DNA from: Hofstenia miamia
Lineage: Eukaryota; Xenacoelomorpha; Acoela
Length of the DNA stretch: 64,000 nt
NCBI GenBank assembly: GCA_004352715.1
Contig: SCFE01000080.1
Location: 1,092,331 to 1,156,330 of the forward strand
Direction: 5' to 3'
A program made the translations under genes and the position numbers. The notes below the pieces were generated by a model. The model saw nothing but the letters and a program-made list of their open reading frames with translations, did not search any database and had not been told where the DNA came from. This document shows, one piece after another, positions 1-10,965 of the stretch. Each line of letters starts with the position of its first letter. Position 1 is the stretch's first letter.

Positions 1-938
1 ATACATGTATGAAATAATCAATGCTTGAAACGACTGGATAGTCGACCCTTAGGAATATATACATGTTCTTAAATGTAGGAGACTCAACTATAAATCGACC
101 TGATAAATGACCTTACATGTAATACTACTAAATGTAAGTGTAGGAAACTGCAATCTTATTACTTAAATTATTAAGCTGATAATTTTACGGTAATGGCTAT
201 TTTAATATTATGTAAACGCAGTTAGTGTCAATGCCCGGTTGCTTTATTTAATCAAAAGAACAAACACTTTACACAAATTGAGTTTAAGTCAGTTACAACT
301 TCGCTTGAGTGCACGCACTGAGCTAAAGTAAGGTACACATAATTAGTTCCAGTTGAGCTGAGATGGTGCCGTGGATTCAACCATCGTTCATGAAGGAGAG
401 GAGCTGTCTTGTGGAGATCGGCTTCGGGCAGTAGCCCATGGAAGAACTGGAGAGGAAACGTCATATGGCTCTGTCACCTAAACAGTGATGGTCAATGCTC
501 AATTATTTAATTAACATAACTAGTTAATAAGAGAGAAAGGTCTGACGGTTCAACAACTTGGTAACTCCTCACCCGCAATTTACCGAGTACTCATTATCAG
601 TAATTAGACACGGCGCAATAAGCTAGGTGGAGGATGTTACAATATGCATATTTATTTTACTTCATTGTAATGCTTTTGTTGAAAAGTTTTGTAAAGGGAT
701 AATTTGATAATTACTCATTTGTAGGAAAACTAATACTATATCACTAGAATTTCCATTATATATTGCATGCTCCAAAAGTCTTAAGACTGACATTTTTATC
801 GTCTTATATAATACAGTTAATAAAGATATAAACAATATAATGTTCACGTGGCTATCATGCATACATTTTAATATCCAATCAAATCATTTTACGTAATCAA
901 TACAATAAATTACACAAAATTTGTATGCATCATTTTAA
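1..938. other. AT-rich flank without a supported gene
   Basis: No homologous protein or RNA gene is recognised. A purine-rich run followed by TGTTACA near 627-640 resembles the junction of a polypurine tract with a 3' LTR. No second LTR, primer-binding site or pol coding was seen, so this is not called. The remaining short open frames have no recognisable content. Confidence 0.4.
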
Positions 939-1108
939 ATGGGCAACGAAATGAACTTGTCAAACAAACATTTTCGTTCTTACACATTTATCAAATGGGA
1001 TAGAGGCATTATTTCAACACAAATTAATGTAGATGTTTGCAGCAGAATGAAACAGTCAATTCATCCCGATATATTGATTTTCTGCATACCACTGTCCACT
1101 GGTGAAAA

Positions 1109-1429
1109 ATGGAGAACACTGAAATCTTTGGCAACAGTGTGCGTGTCCACAAATCAGCTGATACAACATCATTTTTGGAAAGAAGAATGGTTACTCAAAT
1201 TGAACAAAGTCAATACAGTCCAGATCTAAACCAGTGTGAACCCTGGATATTCAAAGCTCTTAAAAAAGAGCTACGAAAAACTAACTTTGATGACTCTGAT
1301 TCAATGAAAGATGCAGCGTTGCAGTTGCTTCAATCAATTCCACGTGAAAGTTTTGTGCAAGAAATTAATAGACTTTACAAACATTGTAAATTGGTAATTG
1401 AACAGCGGGGTGATTATATTACTAAATAA
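1109..1429 (+). pseudogene. mariner-type transposase C-terminal remnant
   Basis: This is the 3' end of a Tc1/mariner-superfamily transposase. From about residue 24 the frame carries FLERRMV followed by YSPDLNQCEPWIFKALK, which is the block around the third catalytic acidic residue (the D of SPDLN). A charged tail follows to the stop at 1427-1429. The N-terminal DNA-binding domain and the first two catalytic acidic blocks are absent. The upstream open frame at 939-1229 is in another register and shows no transposase motif. A GGGCACGCC-containing sequence about 65 bp after the stop (1492-1500) could be the right terminal repeat, but no left partner was found. Inference: a truncated, inactive fossil, with only C-terminal coding still readable. 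Confidence 0.75.
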
Positions 1430-1978
1430 ATTTATTTTTGTGTTATAATAAATGCATATTTGAGAAATAAAGTGTTAGTCTTATTACTTTTAGGGCACGC
1501 CACATATATGCTAAGACTTAACTGAGAAATATGAATGTTATCAATTCCCTTTGTTTATATTCGGATAATGATTTGAACAGAACTCTTATTAAGATCATTT
1601 GATGATTTTCATTTAAAAATTTAAAACCTAATAGATCACCAACTTTAGAAACATTTTAAGCTCTAATGAAAGCAATATCTTGTAAGTGTTGTTGCTAAAA
1701 ATAGTATCAACATGTTTAACTGGGTTTCTATTTATCCATTTGTTGAAATACATAGCTTATATACCTTTTTATTGATAAATACTATCAGGAAATATAACTT
1801 CTGTTCAAGCAATAGCCTCATTATGTGAATATTTAATTTTGTTGTTCTTATGCTCTTCAGAAATATTGTACCAGGAGTATGTGTAATTTTATAGGATTTA
1901 AGCATATTGTTTTTGAAATCAGATTGTTTTCCAACAGCATTTTCAAAACTAGAGAATTTATGAATATTCGAATTTCAG

Positions 1979-1980
<2 letters not shown>
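1430..1980. other. non-coding AT-rich stretch
   Basis: Apart from the possible mariner terminal repeat near 1492, no coding, RNA or repeat signal is seen before the (TA)n run. Confidence 0.4.

Positions 1981-2011
<31 letters not shown>
1980..2011. repeat. (TA)n microsatellite
   Basis: An uninterrupted alternating TA run of about 32 bases. Similar runs recur across the window (6943-6989, 7660-7675, 10597-10626, 10917-10966, 22598-22627, 29419-29443, 43716-43750, 45483-45510). Confidence 0.9.
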
Positions 2012-2013
<2 letters not shown>

Positions 2014-3120
2014 AAAACAATTTATTGTTAATATATTTATTGAAAATCTTTTTAACTTCCTCTTTAGTAATAGCCTTTAATCTTACTAATTCATCAATGA
2101 ACTGAACAAATTCACTATATGCTTGAACACTATCATTCCCAGCATTCCTAGAAGAAGTAAGTAATTTTAAGCGATCCATTAACTGCAAATGATTATTATA
2201 GTAGAATATTGATTTGCCTTTAATGATCTTTTTGTCTTTTGATTCCTGTGATTACCTGTAACTCCAGGAAGTTTTACAAAATTCCTAAATACTCTCTTTG
2301 ATTTTTCAGTGAATTTATATTGTTTTTATTGTATCTCTTTGTTAAGAGATCTATGAAAGATTTATCAATTGGTTCAGAAATAATTGGTTTCCCATAAGGC
2401 ATACAATATTTATTTACATAGTAAGCTTCAAGATTATGTTCTCTATATAATTTACCAATATCTATGTATGTAAGTCCAAACATGTTGTCATAAATCTTGA
2501 GAGGAAAACTTCTTCCCTGAGAAGTTCAATTTTATAAAATGTGCTTAGCACCTTACATTTTTTTCTTGAGTCTTTGTCCTTCTGTAAGTTGAACAACACT
2601 ACAAACAAAATTTCTATATTTTTGAACTTCATCTCCTTCCAATATTAGTCTTTCATGAAGTGTTGAGTCATAATTATCTGGATCACTCTTCTTTTGTCAG
2701 GTGAAGGCTATTTTTGCAACACCAATTCTCTTAATGCTGATACATATAATGTCATCAAGTTTTTCAATTAATCTTTCTTTTCTAAATTTTAATGTATGTT
2801 ATTGCTGGAAGATAATCCATATTTTTGTAATAGAACTGCCTCAAAATTCACAATTTTTAGAAATTTTACCCTTTTTTTAATGTCTTCAAGTTCTAATTGA
2901 GTCATTTGTAAATTCTTCTTTATATCATGTAAGATGCTTTCATTTGCTGAACTTCTATGCTTTCTTTAAAAAAGGATCCTCGATCTGCAATAGTTTGTGT
3001 AATAGGATTAAAAGTTTCTTGTAAGTTGTACTGAACTTCATTTTGTTGGTTAATGTATTCATGCTATTGTTGTAAAATCTTTTTTTCTTTCTTAATGACT
3101 TCATCTTCCAGATTTATTTA
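2012..3120 (-). pseudogene. decayed coding remnant of unknown protein
   Basis: Minus-strand reading from about 3100 down to 2012 gives several protein-like stretches in shifted frames. One is lysine- and glutamine-rich with coiled-coil character (about 3080-2800). Another runs at 2483-2274 and contains YREHNLEAYYVNKY. A last one at 2188-2012 contains RLKLLTSSRNAGNDS followed by an alternating charged helix, KAITKEEVKKIF. Stops and shifts separate them, so this is not a working gene. I do not recognise the family with confidence. The last block vaguely resembles C-terminal tails of ORFs carried by large virus-like DNA transposons of the Polinton/Maverick type, but no capsid, polymerase or integrase is visible here. 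Confidence 0.4.
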
Positions 3121-4376
3121 TTAATTTTCTATATTCATCAAATCCTTTGTTATTTAATTACTTTAGAAAATTATTTTTGACCCATATCTTATGATACAGG
3201 ACATGTTGTCCTCATATATTAAACTAGAGGACATTTTTCTGTGCATCCATTAAAGTTCTTATGTACTGTCTTTTCTTCCTACAGTTGTGAATTCATTAGT
3301 GTTTTTAAGCAACTCTTGAGGAAATACTTCTAAAACATTTTAACATTTTAGCCTGCTTTTTCTGATATTCTTTTTATTATACTAATTGGATTGTGTGTTT
3401 TTTCTTGATGAAAATTTGAAGTATAAATAATTTCAATATTACTTATTAACCTAGAGTGCTCTTTGTCTCCTATGTGGACTCTTCTGATATGTCACTCTAA
3501 ATAAATATGTGTTAATGTCCAGGGCTTAAGCACTATCAACAATGTTTAAGGATACTCAAGTTATCCAGATAATAAGTTGAGGTATAATCTGTCAAAGTTG
3601 AACATAAGTTGTAAACTACAAAGCTATGAGCTAGCTTAAATTATTTAAGCAACTGTGAAGCCCTAAATCTAGAACCATAAATTAAAAGTATATACATGCA
3701 TATTAGTTGGGACTACGGAAATTATTATAAATTTGGTTTGAGATCTAGCTTCCCAATCTCCTTTCCACATTCACGGCTAATTTGATAGATGATCAACTTC
3801 AGTTGGGTGGTTGTTGGCAGCTGGTGATGCCACACTATAAAGAGCTTGAGGATAGCTGCCCAGATCTCTCAGTTCTATCATTATAACAGGGCTATGGTAA
3901 TTAATGTGTTGAAGGCGTTTATTATCATTGTACAGTTTAAACAAGCTTGAGCTTCCGGTCAGAAAAATTATATCAGGGGTCAGCAAACAAATGGAAAGTA
4001 AAAGATCACCAATTTTGTTACCCAATAATTTGCCAATTAAGAGCAGTATACTAGCATTTGATGAAAATGTTCTTAGCTCCAACGCCAAGATTCTGAAATA
4101 TGTGTATCACCAAAAAGTTCCTGCTACAAAAGTTTTCTTACTGTGTATATTTAAAAATATATTAAGATTTATAAATATATTACCTACATTTCTTAAAAAT
4201 TTCACTGACATATCTTCAAAAAATTCATTTAAGTGACCATTATATAGTTACTTCATTAAATCCTTGAGACTTATTTGTGTTTCAGAAAAATAGATAATAT
4301 ATCAGCTCTTCAAATAGACATATACATTGGTGCCATAGCAATGTAAACAAGCATTTGCTATACTTTTAAGAAAATG
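3121..4376. other. intergenic stretch downstream of the P450 gene
   Basis: The only open frames above 100 codons (4088-3777 minus and 3928-4236 plus) overlap each other and match nothing I recognise. The minus one contains a serine-rich, WD-repeat-like phrase but shows no repeat structure. I see no RNA gene or terminal repeat. Confidence 0.35.
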
Positions 4377-4378
4377 CA

Positions 4379-4384
4379 TTTATT
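4379..4384 (-). promoter_or_regulatory. poly(A) signal of the P450 gene
   Basis: AATAAA on the minus strand, about 31 bases beyond the P450 stop codon and in the expected orientation. Confidence 0.6.
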
Positions 4385-4414
4385 CTGTTGATGCTATAAT
4401 AAATTTAAATTTAA

Positions 4415-5115
4415 CTAGATTTTCGTCATTCTCACACGATATTCAACGGGCATACGTGTCAATCCTTGGAAAGCATTATCATCTTCTCGTGGATCCTCTG
4501 GAAAGCTTTCTATATTGAAATTCAAAATCAAATTTACCAAAAAGAAAAATATTTCCATTTTTGCAAGTTTATCCCCAGGGCACATGCGTGGACCTAATGA
4601 AAACGGTATAAGATTTTCGTTAACAACTAATTTACCATCTTCCAAAAAGTTGCCTATGTCAAACTTGTCAGGATTCTTGAACGCTTTTTTGTCTCTTTGT
4701 ACACAAAACATTGAAACCTGCATTACAGAGCCTGCAGGAAACCGATAGCGCTCAGTAGCAATTGGCTCCGTCAAAACATGTGCTAAGGTTCGAGTTCCGA
4801 CTGTTCCAAATCTCTGAGTCTCTAATATAAAAGCATGCAAATGCGGCATTAAGTCAATTTGGTGAAAGGATATGGCTCCTTCACCTATTACGGTTTTAAT
4901 CTCATTTCGTATTAACTGTTGTACATCTGGATGGTTCTTTAGAAAGCATACCGCCCATGTCAGCGTACTGCTACTAGTATCAGTGCCACCGGCAAAGATC
5001 TCAATTAATATATTCTTAATTGAAAGATCATTGAAATTTGCTGGATCGGATATTTGTTTGCTTATCAATGCCTCCAACACCCATTCTTCTTTATTTTCAG
5101 AAGATGATTTGTCTT
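4415..5115 (-). CDS. P450 exon 4 (I-helix to heme loop and stop)
   Basis: The acceptor is TTTTAG before 5115. The exon enters in phase 1 and reads EDKSSSENKEEW, then the I-helix oxygen-binding motif AGGTDT. ExxR follows, then the aromatic/PERF region and the cysteine loop FSLGPRMCPG about 60 residues before the stop. It carries nearly half of the protein. Confidence 0.9.
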
Positions 5116-6956
5116 CTAAAAGAATACAATTATGTAAATTAATTTTTTTCTATCATTTCATTTTTAATCGAGATTGACAAAACTTTGAATCAAAAATTAA
5201 TAAACTTTAATATATATTGTATCCCAAATTTTAACGTAACAGTGTAAATACAAATTAAAAATATAATAAACTACGAAAGATAATGATAAGAGGAATATTT
5301 ATTGAATAAGAATTCTGATCGAGGCTTGTTGTCCTTGCACTAAATTTGCCAACCATATGAAACATTGGTTTTCTCCAATATGCAAAAAATTCAGTTTTGG
5401 TTAAGAAAAATATCTCAAATTACTGCACAATTGTCAGATACTAACAGTTAGAACATGTTCATTTTTTACTGTGTGCACAAAGTTTGAGTACATTAGGACC
5501 GCACAGATATTATTCAATTTGTAACAAAATTATCAATAAAAAATTGCATAGCTTCATAGTTACTTACAGTACCTGTCATTTTGGTTTTACAATCCTCTAT
5601 TTGATCACCGCAGAAGGTTTCCAGAAATTGGGTTGCTTTCTTAAAATCGATAAGCATTTGGCTATTAACACCTGGTAAAGAGAGCATCCATTTCGGCAAT
5701 AGTTGGCTGAATTGAACAGGTCTCACAGAAAACAGTACGTCCAATGAGTTTAATATTTGTTGAAAAACATCCGTTTTATAATCGAAGCGTTTTCCAAACG
5801 TCAGCTGGCAAATGATATTTAACGTAGCATTCGAAAAAAGTCGGTGAGGATAAATAGTGCTGTCCGCGTACGTCTCTTTCATCTGCTCAATTAAATAATT
5901 GGCTTCTTCTTTAATCTAAATGCATACACATATTTAGTGCAATAATTTTCTATTAAGAGTTTTCTGACGGTGACTAATAAGTGATTGAATGAAATACAAA
6001 TGCTTTTCAGTTTAGAAACTATTTAACCTTAAAAAGGCTGCTGTCCTTTTAAAACGACAAACCGTTTCCCCACACTTACAAAGGCTTGTCTCCCAGGCTA
6101 TTAGCATATATTTAGCTATGATTAATCATTAAATTGATGATATCGACAATTATATATTAATAGCAGCAAAATAAAAATATAGTAAGAACTGCAACTGGGC
6201 ACATGAATTTAAATGTATTGTACTGTACTTTTGGCTATTTGACCTAAAACAAGTCAAATTTGTTTTCATAGTAGAAAATATTGACATCAAATTTCTTTTC
6301 TCACTAAGTGCACTTGTGGCTGTCTGTGCATTTTTAGCATCAACAAAACATATTTTTTGAGATTTTACCCTGTTAATAAGCAATAAGCGCATCTTCACCT
6401 GCTAAGAAGACGATTTATGGAATGGTTTTTCTCAATTTGAATAATGCACTAATCCTTCTCTTGGATTGAACTATTCCAACTATATATATATATATTATAG
6501 GAATGAAAAGCTAATTTTTTAAAAGATAATAATGAATCGTCTAAGCGTTAAATGAAAATCAAGAAATTTAGTAGCTTAAGCTAATTAAATAGTTGTATTT
6601 CATTACCAGTAAATATTTCAAGATAAATATTTGTTCAATAGGATTTCACATCAACGTGACCTACTCAAATTGATGAGCACTCTTGATATTGCAAATTATT
6701 TACCGAATTACATCTATTGTTCACTCTATGCATAAAACAATAATTTGTTACTATGGAGCAAACTGCATAGTTGGAAATTGATTTTTGATATTACACCCAT
6801 CCACCTCATTAAAATATAACCGAAATTTACACACCTACAATATAGTGAATAGGTTCTATTAGTAATCTGAATATCATTGTTGAGAACCAGCGGATTTGAC
6901 ATTTCTCTGAAGCAAAAAATACACTGTTGGGATTTAAATCATATATATATATATAC

Positions 6957-6989
<33 letters not shown>

Positions 6990-9900
6990 NNNNNNNNNNN
7001 NNNNNNNNNNNNNNNNNNNNNNNNNNNNNNNNNNNNNNNNNNNNNNNNNNNNNNNNNNNNNNNNNNNNNNNNNNNNNNNNNNNNNNNNNNNNNNNNNNNN
7101 NNNNNNNNNNNNNNNNNNNNNNNNNNNNNNNNNNNNNNNNNNNNNNNNNNNNNNNNNNNNNNNNNNNNNNNNNNNNNNNNNNNNNNNNNNNNNNNNNNNN
7201 NNNNNNNNNNNNNNNNNNNNNNNNNNNNNNNNNNNNNNNNNNNNNNNNNNNNNNNNNNNNNNNNNNNNNNNNNNNNNNNNNNNNNNNNNNNNNNNNNNNN
7301 NNNNNNNNNNNNNNNNNNNNNNNNNNNNNNNNNNNNNNNNNNNNNNNNNNNNNNNNNNNNNNNNNNNNNNNNNNNNNNNNNNNNNNNNNNNNNNNNNNNN
7401 NNNNNNNNNNNNNNNNNNNNNNNNNNNNNNNNNNNNNNNNNNNNNNNNNNNNNNNNNNNNNNNNNNNNNNNNNNNNNNNNNNNNNNNNNNNNNNNNNNNN
7501 NNNNNNNNNNNNNNNNNNNNNNNNNNNNNNNNNNNNNNNNNNNNNNNNNNNNNNNNNNNNNNNNNNNNNNNNNNNNNNNNNNNNNNNNNNNNNNNNNNNN
7601 NNNNNNNNNNNNNNNNNNNNNNNNNNNNNNNNNNNNNNNNNNNNNNNNNNNNNNNNNNATTATATATATATATATTAGGGTGTCCCTTATATTTCAAGTT
7701 CGATAATTTTTTACGCATACCTTCTTAAAAGTTTCGTATTGGTACTATATTGTCTAGAAAAAAATATTAGTTTGATTTATAAACGATAACCCGTGCCGAC
7801 TTGCTATTTAAACTTGTCCATACAAGTTGTGTATTTTCTGCACTGTGACTTGTAAGTACATGTTCTATTTGTCATTTCATACGTGTTTTTTTAGATTATT
7901 AGTGCTCCATTGATTAGTGCATAAACATGTCGGTGAAATTACGGAGTGATCAACAAAATATTTTCCTAATTGGATCGCCTAGCTATCAAATGAATGGTGC
8001 AAAATTACCCTCTAATCGACTAGTTCTATTAGTTTTATTTTACAATATTCGCGAGGTTAAACTTACTGTTAGTGAAAGTGCAAATCTTGTCTTTAGGAAG
8101 TGTATCATATATTGGGGAAAAGCAAGAATTCCAACAAGGGCATTTCCTAACTGCGTTAAGAAACTTGTTAATCTATATGATGTTTGGAGAGAGTTGCAAA
8201 AAAATTGTAAGAAAACTCAGGTAACGTTCAGGAACCGAGAAAAGATTTTGAAATTGATCTTGATAATTTGTTTGATATTGCACATGTTTGATGCTTTAAA
8301 AAAATTAAAATAAAGGAAGACAAATTATTTTTAATGAAGTGGAGACAGCCAGGTCGGTCGGGATGTTTCGGTGGTGTAGACCAAAAAATAGCGCAAAAAG
8401 AAGAAAGATCTAGGCAACGACGATTGGAAGAAGAAGAAAGAATTGTAAGACAAAAAGAATCACCAGCTGTTGCATTTACTTCCACCAGTAAAAACATAGA
8501 AAGTCTAGAAAGTTCAGACGAGGAACACATCTTGAATTCCGAATTCAACTTGCCGGACGTTCCCTGCCATAGGAAAAGTTCAAACAGAGGTATAAATAAT
8601 CTCATTACACCTAAACTAGTTGCAGCTTCAGATCGATGCCAGTTAAGCATTAGAGACTCCGTTTACATTCTTAATGCGCTTTTAAAGCGCTTGGTTTGAG
8701 TAGTGATGACTTCTCTATTTACAAGTCATCGATTCAGCGAATTCGTACTGAAACTAGAAAATCTAGGGCAGAAGGAATGAAATCTAACTTCCAAAACAAT
8801 GTACCCGACGTAGTCACAGCCAGGGTTGCATGTAAGAATTTCAAAAGAAGAACGATTGTCAGTCATTGTTTCGTTTGACGATAGAGAACAGCTTCTTGCA
8901 GTGCCGAAACTACTGTAGAACGTTCTTCTGGAAAAAATGCTAAGGCTGTCGCAACAGCTGTCTTTGACTGGAACCTTCTTGATAAAATACAAATAATGTG
9001 CTGCGACACAACAGCTTCCAATACTGGTCGTTTCAATAGTGCTTGTGGTATTTTAGAACAAACTTTAGAAAGAGAATTGCTGCTTTTCACCTGTCGTCAT
9101 CATGTTTATGAATTGGTCCCAAAAGCTATCTTTGAATGCAAAATTAAGCAAATTACTAGTAGCTCAGATATTCGCTACAATTTCTAAAGCCTCTATAGGC
9201 AAGTTTAGCCATCATTTGTGGTATTTATGTGAAGAGAGAGTAATGCTATCACTATTTGATGATGAAGTTCATAACCAAACTAAAAAGAAAATGATAGCTA
9301 AGTTCAACAAGGACAGAATCTCAGATTCTAGTAAACGCTATGATCCGTCGGAGAAAGAAGTTACTCAAAAGTCGTTTGGTAAGTTAAACTTACTTTTTTG
9401 ATATTTTTATATTGCTATTGATTTTTTGGGTATTTAAGTTATTTAATTTTTTCTTCAGATAAAACACTTGATGATTTTGTATCGGAAAAAGCAAACAATT
9501 TTTATCACGACTGCAGATCGACGACTGTTTTCTAAAGGAAGATGTACTTTCCTGTAACAATAACGCTGATTTTCTGGAAGCTAAAAGAAAAATAAGTTAT
9601 TTGAGAGCTGTAAATGATACAGCTGAAAGGGCTGTTAATTTAATGCAAGATTTTAACGGGCTTATCACGGCTGAAGAGGAACAAAAACAGTTCTTGCTGC
9701 GCTGTGTGCAGGAACATAGAAAATTGTATCCGGACTGTAAAAAAACTACTCTAAAAAGAAGTTACCCTTACTGATTGTTATTAATTTATGGTTTTAATTA
9801 AATGTTAATGTTTATCTAATTGAATTTTTACTCTCTTTATTCACATATTTTAAAACATTTGTAGTGATATTATTGCAGACCGAAAAATCAAGACGAAATA

Positions 9901-10591
9901 ACGTTTTTTTCTAAACTTTGAAGCTCGGTCGTCACTGGTTGCAATTACGCTAGGAAGACGAAATTTTATATTTGAGTATCTTATAGTAAAAAATATAGTG
10001 GGTATGCATTTTGAAAATCGAAAAAAAAATTTTTTTGAGATATAAGGGACACCCTAATATATATTATCATAACTTAAATGAATCAAAACTACGTGCATGA
10101 GCTGCTATTGATATACTTAAAAAATCTGCTTCCAACTACATATAAATCTAACAAGGAAATTAACCATATTTTTACTAGTGATCAAAAGTCTAATTCAAAT
10201 TCCTAACTGAAGCAAAATTACCCACATGTTCAAATAATCCTGCAAGAGTACATGCTCAACAGAAAGCAACTAGTTGAGTGTCTGAATCATTAGTTTTATT
10301 ATTTAGTGAATTTGTTTTCCATATATTATTTTAAAAAATCACTATGTTTCTGAGAATAACTAACGTAACATCAATAAAAAGAAAGGAAGTATAGTTCCAA
10401 AAATTTCCTTTACCAAAGAATCGAATGTAATGATTTGGGAAATCATATCAAATAAGGAAGTTAGCATTATGAAACAAGCTAATTTCATGATTACAACATT
10501 GTGATTTCTATGCATGATGAGGCAGCATCCACGCGATTTGGCTGGGATTTTATAGCTGTGTATCATATCAACGAAACAGCTCGGAATTTAA

Positions 10592-10626
<35 letters not shown>

Positions 10627-10932
10627 NAAAGCAAAAAAAAACTAGACGTATGTTCTAGTCAGAAGATGGAAATGAATTTATTTCTATGACCAGATTAATA
10701 ACAAATTTTGATAGTATTATGAATAGACTGGTATTATGTTCAAATTTTTAAATAAATATATACTTTGCACAATACCTTTTTAAAAAATTTAAATCATTTT
10801 TATGTTACATTAAAATTTATTACATATGACATATTATTGCATTGAGCTAAGATTTTCTTCATAAATGTACTTTTTTATTCAATTTAATGCTTTGTAATGT
10901 ATTTAATGTAATATACATATATATATATATAA

Positions 10933-10965
<33 letters not shown>

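Noticed and set aside
252-464. 70-codon minus-strand frame
   Set aside because: No recognisable domain and no splice or neighbour support.
620-645. Polypurine tract plus TGTTACA as an LTR border
   Set aside because: No paired LTR, primer-binding site or gag-pol coding in the flank.
3777-4236. Two overlapping frames of about 100 codons on opposite strands
   Set aside because: No motif in either; overlap of this kind is expected by chance in non-coding DNA.
6877-7728. Long open frames of 259 to 283 codons on both strands
   Set aside because: They run through 669 N bases and TA repeats, so they are artefacts of translating unknown sequence.
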